The notes: generated by a model not told the origin, from the sequence alone. DNA of 64,000 nt from Lactifluus volemus (GCA_022376515.1 WTXI01000035.1:225784-289783), one strand, 5' to 3'; shown: positions 49,888-62,117, counted from the stretch's first letter. Program-made: numbers and translations.

Positions 49888-51143
49888 GGCGAGTCACGGA
49901 ACGATATCCCTCTTCCAGACAATGCGTAGGGGAGCTTCGAGAGATTATTTAGGATTATATATGCTCCCAGATTGACACAAGGAATGAACTTGAAAACGAG
50001 GGAAGGCAGAACACATTCAATTCGGAACAGGTTTGGCAATAATTCGGTTGGGATGTACCAGGAACATTACTATAGCGAGCGGCTGTGTCGAGGCCATGCG
50101 ATACCCACTTCAAACTAGTACACTTTATATACTCTCGTACTACTTAACGGCCCTTTCTGATCAGTGATCACTCCAATTTTCTCGCCCATTTCTTGTTCAA
50201 TCACCACAAAATTTAGCCTACAGAATCTGGTACCATGTGTGACCATATTCCATCCTCTTTTTTTTTGGTAGAAATCGTAGTGTGTGGAGAATAAAATAAA
50301 AAAACAGTGTGTTTGTCATGCCTGCCTTGTGTCGGAGTTTACAATATTTCCAAAATGGCATGCTTAGCGCTCGCAACAGCCAATCAGAGCCTCAAATATG
50401 ACGTGCATAGTGCAGCTGATCAGGAAGGGGGTCTAGAGAGGGTACTGTATGTAGGCTACGTTTGTATTAGCTACTTAGAAAAGTTAGTCTGCTGCTCGAT
50501 CTTGGCGTGCACGAGGCAGGGTGGTGCCATGTGCTCTGTGGGACTAAGTACACTAAAATAGGGGGTTCTGGTGCGAAAAATGAAGATAATATCGTGATGA
50601 ACGGCTATGGGCGGCCGCCCCCGCCGCGGGCGTTGGCGATCCTGTCTCATGGCCCCATCGCGCTGCACGCCGTTCTCGGCTGTCAGCCCTCCTCCTTAGT
50701 ACTACAGTACTGTAGTAGTATAATGCATCCGAGTCGCCAGTGATGACCGGTGCTAATTCTGCCAGTGGGCCGGATTAAACCTTACTGAACATTCTACACT
50801 ATGATAATGCGCCCGCAAATATTAGGCCTGAGAGTTGTGCTTGGCCTTATTCAAGTCGGAAGTGACCTTGGAGTAGTCAACTGCACGTGTTCGGTGTCCT
50901 GGCGAGGCACATCTGGGCATGCCATTATCGTAGCCCTAGCCTTAGCCTCCATTTCAAGTTCGTCTTACACCAAATCACAACATAAGCCGTTGGGAAAAAC
51001 AGAAAACAGAGTTGAGATTTCAAGAAATCCAGTATTTATACGAGTACGAATACGCATTATAATAAACTGACCTCTATCAAGCCACGGAACATAACTTACT
51101 GCTACCGTCGAACAACCGGCAACCGGTAGGGATCCCGCACCCC
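49888..51143. other. CE4 upstream region and CE5 downstream flank
   Basis: CE4 has a TATATAAT-like box near 49957. A dispersed repeat lies at about 50170-50420 (see the copy at 58060-58310). A TACTACAGTACTGTAGTA palindrome at about 50699-50716 sits at the start of duplication unit 2. No gene. Confidence 0.5.
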
Positions 51144-53822
51144 TTAGATCGGATACAGCAACGACATATTCCCCACGAAGCTCAAAGGATCTGTGCGATA
51201 ATTATCGTCACCAATGACCACGGGGAAAAGCGTGCTGTCTTGGAAGATGATTGCCTTGGGGTTCCGAGGGTCCCACTTCGGCCATGGGATCCCGAGGCCA
51301 AGGTCGCCGTTGGGGTCGAGGTTATTGGTGAAACGGATAACGTAGTCCCTTAATTCTCCAGGCCCGAATGAGTCAACGAGGTCGGTCGCGTGGGCCTGAA
51401 AGCGGGGCATCAGCCGTTTTCGGTACACCGAAGGGTTTGGAAACTCCACCCACACTCCCGATGAAAGGGATCTCCTTGGTACGCTTATAGACTTTGAAAG
51501 GTTATTAGCGGCCGGTAGCACAATCTCACATCACTGAAGACATACCAAATCCCCATGAGTTCTGTTTCGTGGCCCTTTGATTCAAGAACAACCGACGCGG
51601 GCCGTGGAACACGAAATCACCCTGAAGAGCAGCAGTACGTTTGAATTGTGCACCTAGCAATCATGATTATTAATAACTTCGTTTTATACCATCTCAGAAG
51701 ACGACCGTACTAAGCGCATTCCTGAGCCCGGTATCGAAGGGGCTGCCAGCCCTTTGGTCATCCGGATAGTACTTGAGGAGAAGGTCTATTTCTGAGTCTT
51801 TGGCTCTGGGCATCATGTAAAGCTTGAGGTATTCCTTCAAATCCGCGGTGGTCCTATGAGAGCCATCAGGCCGGACTTATAGATTAGCAACCGCCGCTTT
51901 CCACTCACGAGATGTTAATGGTCGAAACGGAGAATAAGGTGCCCTCATCGTCACAGTTCCCTGGCTTGTAGATCAACTTCTGTTCTAAACTGCGACATCT
52001 GAACCCACCTGTGATCATCGGAACATTGGATACGTGGCCGCGTATGACAGAATGTTGAGGAGGCTCCGTCAGGAACACCCCATCGACACGAGGCAACCAA
52101 GCCAGCACGAGTCCCTGAGGGGGGCGAATGCGCCAAATCATTCAAGGACAGTATGAAAACTGCTCTTACCTGGTAGGCAAAGAAGTTTGGTGACTCGTCC
52201 ATCGCTTTCTTGAATGTATTATATGGAACTTCCCGGAGACAGTTGAGGGTATCGCTGGAGCCCTTACAGCCTGTCTTTTCAACCATCAAGTCATAATACT
52301 GTTGACCGTGTTCGATGTCGCCCACAGGGATTGGTCCCCCAGACTGCATGATGGCGCCGCGGAACAACCCCTGTTGATTTCCGTTGTTCGTCAGCATGTG
52401 CAAGGCCACCGAAATCGCGCCTGCGCTTTCTCCCCAGCTGCTCACATGTAAGTTGATGCGGTGGAGTGTGATAAGGGTGACTCACATCGTCACTTTTGTG
52501 GGGTCACCACCGAACTCAGCGATGTAGGTTTGCACCCACCGCAACGCGAGGCGCTCTTGGGGGATATGAGCGAATAAGCCCGGGTAAGAGTGCGAACGAC
52601 TTACGATCTTGAAGGCCCAGATTCCCGACCTTCGCATTTTTAACTTCTTTTCCGGGCATGAATCCAAAAGCTACCAGAGTAGGACATCAGGAATTGAGCA
52701 CACCGAGGGGACGTTACTCAGCATACCAGAGAGACTGACAAAGATTTCAGGGAAGCGTCCGATACATGAACGAAGAATCTTACCGGTAGTTCATGCTGAC
52801 ATACACAACCGGCTGCTTGAGATCGAGAGATCGAGAGACAATGCTCCCGCCATCGTACCTGCGAAGATCAACCTTGAGCTGCTGAGCGGTGTTATAGGAG
52901 ACAGAGTGGGGACATACGTAGCGGTTCCACCAATTTCAAACCCACCCCCGAAAATCCACTTGAATCAGAATGTACTTGAATATGACGGCATGTTGAGGGT
53001 AAGGAGGGACGTACGACAACAACCGGAAGCTTGGAGCTGGGATTTGCATCTGTCGGCTTCACAACATTTATGGTTAAACCTTATACAATCGCTTAGCTCG
53101 GGCCGGAGGGAGGTGACATATCCCTCACAGTCCTCGTCTGCCGGCGTTATCCCCTCATACAGTCGGTTCACAACCCTCCCGATGGCTTTGACCACTTGCG
53201 AGTCGAGCCCGTTCGGAAGGGTCATAGGCTGTTGTGGGCATGACTTTCCAAATGCCTGAGCGTAATGCACGCCCTGATATGGCGGAAGCGGCTGAGGCTG
53301 CCGTAGACGCAGGTCACCGATACTGTGTACAGGGTTGTCCGAAAGTTACATCGATTACACTGAGAGAATACTCACGGCGGTTTGGCGAAGGGAATTCCCA
53401 GGAAGTGGTCGGTTGCTCCCTTTCGCACGCCAACAAAGTTCGCATCGTCGAGATGAACTTCTGGGGTGGGGGCCGATTCAAGTTGCGATGCCGATTCGCC
53501 GTCGCACATCAGATCTGTGAGCACACGAGCGGTAGAGTCTTGTACCATGAATGGCTCCATAGGCGAGGCAAGAGCGGAGAGTACCCGCCCCGCCAACAGG
53601 GCCAGAGTTGCGCGTTTTGCTAGCATGGTGAACGAGATCCCTCTTCGAGACAATGCGTAGGGGAGCTTCGAGAGGTGATTTAGGATTATATGCTCCCAGA
53701 TTGACACAAAGAACGAACTTGAAAACGAGGGTCTGCATAGTATCCGGAAGGCAGAACACATTCAACTCGGAACAGGTTTGGCAATAATTCGGTTCATGGT
53801 ATGTACCAGGAACATTACTATA
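50705..53822. repeat. Tandem duplication unit 2 (CE5)
   Basis: Copy of unit 1 without the retroelement. It includes about 50 bp near 50860 that unit 1 lacks (between TTCAAGT and GGCACATCT). Confidence 0.85.
51144..53626 (-). CDS. CE5: secreted type-B carboxylesterase/lipase, intact
   Basis: Tandem sister of CE4, differing by scattered substitutions. ATG 53626-53624, stop 51146-51144. It keeps the full intron set, including the 8-nt microexon TCTCTCTG near 52788, WIFGGGF, GESAG, NCDDEG and the GSAHATDL histidine segment. No stop or phase break was found in the exons read. Intron 2 carries the empty CGGAG target of the retroelement. CE4 and CE5 form a separate branch from CE1-CE3 (longer N-terminus, QRLALRWVQTY, C-terminus NMSLLYPI). 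Confidence 0.87.
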
Positions 53823-54009
53823 GGCTCTTAGGTTAACCACGAAATGCGAGATAGTCTGGATCGTTGCCCTGAATTTTTGGCGTGATTATTGAGCAAGTTG
53901 TCAACCGTTCAGTAACTTGCTCAATGACAAGCCGCCTGGCGGAGTATTATGGAAGATGTGGCAAAATCCAGCATTCCTGGGGCCGAAGAAGCACGCTCGA
54001 TGCCTTTTA
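53627..54009. other. CE5 upstream region
   Basis: A hairpin-forming repeat (TTGAGCAAGTT...AACTTGCTCAA, about 53888-53924) lies here. No gene. Confidence 0.45.
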
Positions 54010-56162
54010 GAGACCTCAGTCTCTGTGATTGTCAGGATCAGGTACTGTCGGTCCAATGGTGATCCTGGTCGGGACAGAATCGTCATAGTAAGAAGCGCGC
54101 GGGAGCTGATTATATCACGCGATCACGAGTTGTAGGTTTACTGCACTGTAGTAGGAACCTGTCACTTTTGTGCTGTTTCCCATCCCCAGTGAAGCGGATT
54201 TCGTCCTACTCTGTGCACCTATATAGAGTGATTAAAGCGCTGGGTGGGGATGGTGGTTCATCGGGATGTAATCTTCGTGGGGCCGTGATATCCAGGAGTG
54301 AATTCAGCAGTGCGTTCTTGTTTGCTGCGCAGCATCTGAGTTTGATCCTATATGTGTAAGGTGAGTAAAGGCTTCCCAGCATTTAAAGGTCGCAGAACAC
54401 CTTTTGCGATGTGCTGGACTGACTGGACTTGTAACTACTCCCATCCAGCGCCAACGCGACGTTAACGACAGACCTTCTAGAGATGGAAGAAACTTTGTAC
54501 ATCGAGGGTCCTGTATCCTGAGGCGCACGTCAATGGAATTCACATTTCGATTCGCTACAGTATTCGCCCCATTGCGTCATCGCGTCATCCCTTGTCCCGT
54601 GACGTTTGAAAAGTCCCACGTTTCTCGAAATCCTGTTGTACGTCGTATGCCCCCATTTGTACAGCACATTTCATTGATAACGACTAGAAATGCCTCTCAA
54701 GGATTGATAATGAACAAAAATTCATGATCACTGGCTTCACCGTACATCCACAATGGGGCCGAGACTGGTTGAATATTCAATTCCATCCTTATTTTTGGCT
54801 AAATTCACTGATGGCGTTTACAGGATACGATTTGGGATACGAGTCGCTTCGTTTTCACAGTTGAGGGACAATTTAAATGCCCATGCTTCATTCGCTGTTG
54901 TTCGGTCTCTATTTCTTGTAGGCTGTTCGCCTCGAATTAGTTTCATTTGATCTGCTTCTGCCTCAATTCTGCCCCGTCATCCAAACTATCTAGGGTACCC
55001 CCCGAATGACCTGGGAGACGTTAACACATGCCTACACTATCATTGTAATCCCGATCTCCACTTGATGTAGAACCGTCTCCTGCATGCTTGATGCGCTGCC
55101 ATGCTCCATTTACAAAATGGGGGTGGAGGGGCGGAGGTGCAAAGTTTATGAGTATGGATTAATGTGGCCAAAATCCCGCGTGATCCTTACGGACGCCATC
55201 ATGGCCCACGTACTGCATGCAACTAGCTCTCTTTCGCCGAACTGATCTCGTCACAACCACTGTTGGATCCCAATACTCCTTGAAACTGGTTCGGGGCGCG
55301 CTTTCAATTAAGTGTCGATATCGTGCCGTCCACTGGCAGTACCCTTGAAATGCATATTTCCAAGTTGTGCTGTCTTGGGATTGGTCAGGCATAGCAATTC
55401 TTTCTTGATCAAGTATGCTTCCGGGCTGACACAAATAAGCGATATTTGCACTGTACTGTATGCACGCGCTCATAGAAAACACGAAATGCATGCAAGAAAA
55501 TTCAGACAAAAGAACTGAAGAACGTGATTGACAAATCTCGAACACGCTTGATTGCTGAGACATGTCTTAGTACAATCACATATTTGCTTTGCGTATTTGT
55601 CAGGACCGGCGGCTTTGCTAGGCCCGAGCCACATGCTCAGAGTGCTTAGACTCACAATTGGGAATGCGTTCCACTCACTCTGTTGAAGGATTAGCGCTAC
55701 GTCACACATGATGCTGTCAATGACTACAGCCAAGTTAAGCAGGCAATTGTTCATCCCATCTTGAAGGTGGCAACATTCAAAAAATGATTCCGCAACCATA
55801 AATGGCAACATACATTATTTCTCACGCATGTGTCAGTGGGATGGGATAGCTGATGGTACGGAAATGCCGAACATCTCAAATAAATTACAAGCCCGAATGG
55901 TCGGACGTTGTCGCCGCGGCGTCACGGTAAACCCGTATTCGCGGACGAAACGCCAAGGCGGAAAGCCCCGAGAAACTCGTGAGGTAAATGTGTGAGTAGA
56001 ACCGGTGGCATGCTAAAAGAAAAGCTGGCCCGAACCCAACTGAACAAGAAGCATACAGGGGAGATTACGCGGCTCTTATTCTACTGTCTGTGACAACCCC
56101 GCAAACAAGTACTCCGTAGCACCCCAGAAAGTAACACCAGGCACAACCATGTTGATAAAGTC

Positions 56163-56725
56163 GTGGAGACGAAGCATGCAACCCGAGCTTCAGCCAACAA
56201 CATTTTCGCCAAATGGTTCATCCGTCTTCTACGCCATTCGCGCTGTACGTGCTCTTCCTCAATCTCAAGATCTCAAGCACCAAGCGCCGCATCGCCTGCT
56301 ACTAGTGCGGTCACGGGCATCCCAACCATCACGCCGGCGACACCTGGGCAACTCCAGTGGCCGGGTGGCCCCTCGCAAGTACCACTACCACCAGTGCAAA
56401 CCTTGTTGGAAATCAACTCCGAGCGAGACAGGAATTTCGGAGTAGGTAAATGACTCCAGATTTGGCTATTTAATATAGCACTTTACAGTACACTTTCTGC
56501 TACTTATGGGTGCTCTTCTGCCCCCTTTTAGCTTATTATTTACTACTTAGAGCCTTTTCTTGAACAATCTCGAAGGCTTTATACATGTACATACACATAT
56601 ATACATGTCCAATCCCCCCCTTGGGGGGATATAAGTACTGTACCTTCTGTACATTAAAATATAAGGCTTTTGCCTCCGGGCTCATATTCCAACAAACCTG
56701 GCGTCCGAGCGAAATCTGTTGGGCA
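56163..56725 (+). pseudogene. Trehalase exon 1 duplicate, interrupted by solo LTR
   Basis: Matches exon 1 of the trehalase at 59190. It keeps the ATG context, the Pro/Thr-rich stretch and PLPPVQT, then is cut by the solo LTR. The expected continuation (CCTGGCGTCCGAGCGAAAT) resumes at 56697. Frameshifts occur in the signal region and exon 2 onward is absent. Confidence 0.8.
56404..56694 (+). mobile_element. Solo LTR, 291 bp
   Basis: Ends TGTTGGAA...TTCCAACA, flanked by a perfect 5 bp duplication AACCT (56399-56403 and 56695-56699). The interruption of the trehalase exon 1 copy confirms the exact boundaries. It contains a TATAAG and CCCCCCCTTGGGGGG stem near 56612. The terminal motif TGTTGGAA is common in Ty1/copia LTRs, but the superfamily cannot be proved without internal sequence. 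Confidence 0.88.
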
Positions 56726-57213
56726 TCCAGAGATCACAGTACTCAGTCTCCGTGATTGTCAGCGCGACGTATGGTCGGTCCAATGCTGATTGGTCGAGAC
56801 AGAACCGTGAACTGGTTTAGAAGCGCGGGAGCTCTGATTATATAATTGTTCACGAGTTGTGTCAACTGCGAATGTTGTTGACCTTGAAGAACATTATTGT
56901 ACAGTATATCCACGCGCTCATAGATAACACGAGATCCATGGAAGAAAGTTCGGACAAAAGAACCGAAGGGTTTACTAGTTGACGAATCTCGAACAAGGCT
57001 TGAGATGTGCGGAATGTCTCAGTTGACCCAGCCCTACAATCACGTATTTGTCAAGATGGGAATGGACTTTGTTGTGTGTCGAAGAATGTTGGCCGATTAT
57101 TAGGCCCGAGCCGCGCTTAGACTCAGAACTCAAATCGGAACGCGTTCCACTTATTCTGTTGAAGGATTAGCGCTACGTCACTCGTGATGCTGTCAAAGAC
57201 TGCAGCGAAGTTA

Positions 57214-57934
57214 TTGTATTTTTCAAATAAGTTGCCAAATGAAAAATAAATTTAAAAACACTAAAAATTCGGAATGTGTATATCTCGCCGAAACCTCAAC
57301 ATATCGAGGTCGGAGGGGTACTAAAATGATTGTAATTTTTGATAGAATAGTTCTATCAAGGACCGAGGGGGGAAAATTTGTATTTAGGAAAATCCAAATT
57401 TCGGAGGAGGTGACCATATCACAACCTCCTCTACGGGCTCCACCGAGTCCTCTCCCTTATAATTTGACAATGCCAGCTCAAATAAGTCCCCTTAACCATA
57501 ATCGAAGGTACCGATAGGGCCATGTGAAGTTGGGGCTGTTGGGCAATCAATTTTAAGGTCACGTGTTCGGCGCTTAGATTACCCAAGATAGTAGTCGGCA
57601 TCAAATTGATTGCCCAACCCCATGTGGCCCTATCGGTACCTTCAGTTATGGTTAAGGGATATCATTAGGACTTATTTGAGCTGCTATTGTCAAATTATAA
57701 GGGGGTAAAGCCCGTAGAGGAGGTTGTGATATGGTCTCCTCCTCCGAAATTTAGATTTTCTTAAATGTAAATTTTCCTCCCTCGGTCCTTAATAGAACTA
57801 TTCTATCAAAAATTCCGATCATTTTGATACCCCTCCGACCTCGATATGTTGAGGTTTCGGCGGGATATACACATTCCGATTTTTTAGTGTTTTTAAATTT
57901 ATTTTTCATTTGGCAACTTATTTGAAAAATACAA
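57214..57934. mobile_element. Palindromic TA-flanked element (MITE/foldback), 721 bp
   Basis: Two arms of about 340 bp in inverted orientation (57214-57556 and 57600-57934) with a loop of about 45 bp. Outer ends TTGTATTTTTCAAATAAG. It is flanked by TA on both sides (57212-57213, 57935-57936). The duplicate at about 55738 shows the empty site AAGTTAAGC with one TA, proving insertion. A TA target and no transposase fit a Tc1/mariner-type non-autonomous element, though arms this long are unusual. Both arms keep the same ORF of about 60 codons (MKNKFKNTK...). Confidence 0.88.
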
Positions 57935-58059
57935 TAAGTAGGCAACACGTCATCATTGTTCATCACACCTCGGAGACACTAGCAACATTCAAAAAGTGAT
58001 TAATAGTAATTCCGCAACTGTAAATGGCCCATTGCTCTCAACCATGCTATGTCATACGC

Positions 58060-58310
58060 CATATTTCAGACTCTGATTGGCTGTTCTGTCAGAGCGCGAG
58101 CGCTAAGCTTTCCGCTTGTGTAACATTGTAAACTCCGACAGGCAACCAGTGCCAGTGACAAACAGGCCGTTTTTTATTTCACCACACACTACGATTTCTA
58201 CTGAAAAAAACAAATTATGGAGTACGGTAACACATGGTACTAGATACTGTGGGCTAAATTTTGTGGTGATTGAGTGAGAAATGGGCGAGAAATTGGGGCG
58301 ATTCGAAAGG
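58060..58310 (-). repeat. Dispersed repeat, inverted copy of 50170-50420
   Basis: Shares with 50170-50420 (reverse complement) the strings TCACCACAAAATTTAGCC, GTAGAAATCGTAGTGTGTG, GTCGGAGTTTACAAT and GCCAATCAGAG. The copy here lies in an approximately 800 bp block (58035-58855) absent from duplication unit 1, so it probably arrived by insertion. It is likely a non-autonomous element of unknown class. Confidence 0.7.
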
Positions 58311-59189
58311 GGTCTGATGGCAAAAGGGGTGCCATGATAGTATGTGGCGTGTCGTTCGTTATTACCTTGCTTCCCAGGTTAATGCGGGCGATACTGTACT
58401 GTATTCGACCGTCCCAAACCCTATATTCCAACATTGCAGGCCAGAACCATCAAAAGTTCACGTGATTTCTCTCTCTGTAAGTCTTCCGAACAGGTGTTTC
58501 CGACAAAATTTCAATCGAGGACTCGGAACAAGGGACTAAGCGACTGTTACAACGAGCAATCAATCGCATAGCCCCTCCCCCCATCAGCATTAGGTTCAAA
58601 CAAAACAAAACATGGACTTCGATTTCACCACGACTACATTCCCCAAGAAAGAAAAAAAACCAATGGGATAACTTATAAATGACAATGGGCCAGGGTAGTG
58701 TGATCTGTACGATAACATGTATTTATTCTCTACATCTCCTCTTGTAAAATTGTTCAATCTGTCCTCTATCTGCAAGCAAGGTCGCCGACAACAACGTCGA
58801 CATTTTCCTAGTGTTGAAGTCTTCGGAAAAACCCTCATCCACGGTGCCAAGACGTAAACAAGGAGAGGATGGGATTAGTGATCGGTAACGAAATGCCGAA
58901 CATCTCAAATATATCAGAAGCCCGAATAGTCGGACGTTGTGCCCGCGGCGTGACGGTAATCCCGTTTTTGCGGACGAAATGTCAAGGCGGAGAGCCCTCA
59001 AAAGGTTTCAAAAGAGAAACTGGTGAGGTAAAACCGGTGGCATGCTGAAAAAACGGTGAGAAAGCTGGTCAGTGCCGCAACGAACCAAACTGAATAAGAA
59101 GCATACAGGCGATGACGTACTGACTGTGACAAACCCGCAAATAAGAACTCCATAGCACCGACACCGGGGACAATCGCGTTCATAAAGTC

Positions 59190-62117
59190 GTGGAGACGAC
59201 GCACGCAACCCGAGCTAGAGCTACAGCCAACAAAATGTTCGCCGAATGGTTCATCGTCTCCTACGCCACTCACGCTGCACGTGCCCTTCCTCAATCTCAA
59301 GCAATAAGCGCCACATCGCCTGCTAGCGCGATCACCGGCGTCTCAGCCATCACGCCGGCGACATCTGTGGCTAGTCCAGTGGCTCCCCTTACAGCCACGT
59401 TGCCCTCGCAAGTACCACTACCACCAGTGCAAACCTGGTGTCCGAGCAAAATATTCTGCCCCGGAGCGGTACGGCTTCCCTGTGGGCTTTTTTTACACGC
59501 TCTGGTGCCTTTTTGACACGCATATATGACCTACTAGATCTTGCAAACCGTCAACCTTGCTGAACTCTGGTCGGACCCGAAAACCTTTGTCGACAAGCCC
59601 ACAGACTCGGATCAGCAGTCCGTCCTGGCCGCGTTTGCGCCGATCAATTCGACCAATGCCACCGAAGGTGCCGTGCTCAGCTTTGTCGACGATAACTTTG
59701 GAGGTGAGGGCCTCGAACTCGAGGCGCAAGCTCTCCCCAGTTTCAATGCCAATCCGCCGTTTTTGAAAAACGTTACGGACCCGTTGCTCAAAGCGTTTGC
59801 GCAAGTCGTACATGGCTACTGGACGCAACTCATTCGTGGAACTAATTCCTCGGCACTATGTGACGGCGTGAAATGCGTGAGCACGCTCATCCCGCTGAAC
59901 CATACGTTCGTAGTTCCGGGCGGTCGATTTCGTGAGCAATGTGAATTGCTGCTTGCGCACGTGTCTTTTTGTCACTGTGCTGATCGCTGGACACAGATTA
60001 CTGGGACAGCTTCTGGATAATTGAGGGCTTGATCCAGTCCCAACTATTCGATATTGCCAACGATACGTTACAGAATTTCATGGACGAGATTGAAACGTTC
60101 GGATACATTCCCAATGGCGGCCGCATATATTGTGCCACGCTCTCCACCCTGCTTCTTCGTACTAAATATTGACATCCGTGCTAATACAGACTTGAACCGC
60201 TCTCAGCCTCCCATGTTCATTTGGGTGCGTTTATTTGGGATAACACATCAAAGTTGCTGACCGTTGATTAACCAGATGCTTGCCAACTATGTCGCAGCAT
60301 CGAATGATACTTCTATCCTACATAGAGCACTTCCTCTAGCTGAGGCATGTAGCTTCTATTTGTCTCCTTCCATCACTGACCCTTTGCCTTTAGCTAGAAC
60401 TGACGTGGTGGAAGAACAATCGTTCCTTGAATGTCACTAGCCCATATACGAATACCACTTACACCCTGTCGCGCTACGCTGTTACCAATAGTGCCCCTCG
60501 ACCCGAGTCCTACTTGACTGGTATCTCCTGCAATTTATCGTCTACACACCCCATTAACGAACGTAACCTTAGATTACATGACGGCCAATGATCCGACACT
60601 TGGCACGCCTCTGGATGAGCCGCAGAGAGCAGAACTCTATTCCGAACTCGCAAGTGCGGCAGAAACAGGTCGCACCTTCCCTTAGCTTCTATTGCGAGGC
60701 CAACTAATCAGCAGTGTTATTTTCAGGCTGGGATTTTAGTACCCGTTTCGTCTCACGGCCCTTGGCCGGTGGAACCAACAATACGGGCTCTGCTCTCCGT
60801 TCTCTGAACGTCAAGAACCACATCCCTGTTGATTTGAACTGCATCCTTTGTAAGCTACTTGTCTCATTAAGAAATAGACTCACAACCTCTCCTTTCTCCA
60901 AGACAAGTCCAATCTCATCCTAGCGGATATTTACTCATCAGGTAGTCATATTAACAGTACCGCTGCTGCGCAACATACTGCGACTGCTGCCAGTATCCGA
61001 GCTGGTATTCTCGACCTTTTTTGGGATCCATCGAAACTCGCATTTTACGACTTCAACCTGACTTCAAACTCACGCAACAGTTTCTTCTCGGTTGCCACGT
61101 TCTACCCACTTTGGGTCGGTATCATCCCCGATGAGCTCATGTCCAGCTCGACCAACGCTTTCGGCTTCTTCTCCAGCGTAAACATGGCGCTGCGACGCTA
61201 CAACGGCACCTACCCAACGACCTTCGTCAATTCCGGGCTGCAATGGGATGCCCCGAACGCTTGGCCGCCACATCAATACATCACGATGCAGGCTCTGATG
61301 GCTCTCCCGGACAACGTATCAAGCGGGGCGATCCCTCAGCCGCCGAAGGGGAAATCTGGCTTTGCACTCGTGCCGGAAGGGCAGCTCGGCTTGCAGGAGA
61401 ACGATTTGCTGAGGCAGCCGACCTCGAATGGGAAGAACGCTTCGAGCACCGGGAGCAGGGCGGATATCAACGCGTTGGACGGCACGTTCGTCAATGGCGG
61501 CAATGCCACTGCCGGAGAGCGTTGGCGAGATGCGCTCGCGAGAGGACTTGCGAACAGATATTTCACGAGCGCATTGTGCAGCTGGTGAGCTCTTTGGTTT
61601 TCTCCGGTTTTACATCCTTGTTGTTGACTGATGCCCTCTGATCGTTCAATCTATGCCATCAACTAGGCATTCTACCGGCGGGTCGATCCCAGGCTTGCTT
61701 CCGAGACTGACGGATCAGCAGCTGAACGTCAGCCAAAGCATCAACAATACGGGAAACGTGCGTATCATGCTCCGCTCTCGAACCATTCATCTCTTTCTTC
61801 TTTTTGACGTTTTACTACTGTACTAGATGTTCGAAAAATTTTCCGTCCTCGATATCGATAGCGGCGGGAGTGGCGGGGAGTACACAGTCCAAGCCGGCTT
61901 TGGTTGGACGAACGGCGTCGTTCTTTGGGTCGCGAGTACCTTTGGCGAGCAACTCATCGCTCCGGAGTGTCCTGATCCGCTCGTCGAAGCGAGCATCTTG
62001 AACGGCGTTGGCAGCCAGAAGAACGGTGCGTTCCCGGGCCGGCTGTCCGTGGGGTCGTCTGTGCTCTCCAGGCTGGCGCTGTTGCTCGCAACTGCCTTGC
62101 AACTGTTGATCATGTAA
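59190..62117 (+). CDS. Acid trehalase, GH37, secreted and GPI-anchored
   Basis: Hydrolyses trehalose to two glucose at the cell surface or in the wall. Eleven exons: 59190-59468, 59538-59940, 59997-60131, 60190-60224, 60276-60344, 60394-60520, 60573-60668, 60727-60849, 60903-61584, 61667-61757 and 61827-62117. They sum to 2331 nt (776 aa), in phase. Trehalase signature 1 reads PGGRFREQYYWDSFW across an intron and signature 2 QWDAPNAWPPHQY. Other kept blocks: TFVDKPT, YIPNGGRIYY, GWDFSTRF, FYPLWVGI and YTVQAGFGWTNGV. Intron 5 starts with GC (donor GAG|GCATGT), a GC-AG intron. The C-terminus ends in a hydrophobic tail (LSRLALLLATALQLLIM) after a Ser/Gly-rich stretch, a typical GPI signal. The start may instead be ATG 59235; the signal peptide is weak in either case. 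Many N-glycosylation sequons are present. Confidence 0.93.

Larger units (their letters stand above)
38725..50071. repeat. Tandem duplication unit 1 (CE4, with retroelement inside)
   Basis: Without the 8.3 kb insertion this unit is about 3 kb and matches 50705-53822 through the CE gene, its 3' flank and about 180 bp of 5' flank. Homology ends 5' of the genes at ACATTACTATAG (50071 and 53822). Confidence 0.85.
54010..56725 (+). repeat. Tandem duplicate of the trehalase 5' region, unit 1 (broken)
   Basis: Three blocks recur in the same order at 56745-59470: about 54010-54140 (CAGTCTCTGTGATTGTCAG...), 55430-55800 (CGCGCTCATAGA... to AACATTCAAAAA) and 55855-56403 plus 56700-56725 (trehalase upstream and exon 1). 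About 1.3 kb (54140-55430) has no match in unit 2. No intact gene lies in it. A 134-codon minus-strand ORF (55563-55159) is unrecognised. Confidence 0.8.
56745..59470 (+). repeat. Tandem duplicate of the trehalase 5' region, unit 2
   Basis: Blocks matching unit 1 at 56745-56860, 56890-57211 plus 57937-58030, and 58865-59470. Insertions specific to this unit are the palindromic element and the 58035-58855 block. It leads directly into the complete trehalase. Confidence 0.8.

Noticed and set aside
57211..57937. TTAA (piggyBac-type) target for the palindromic element
   Set aside because: The empty site AAGTTAAGC and the filled ends fit a TA duplication exactly; a TTAA duplication would need bases not present at either junction.
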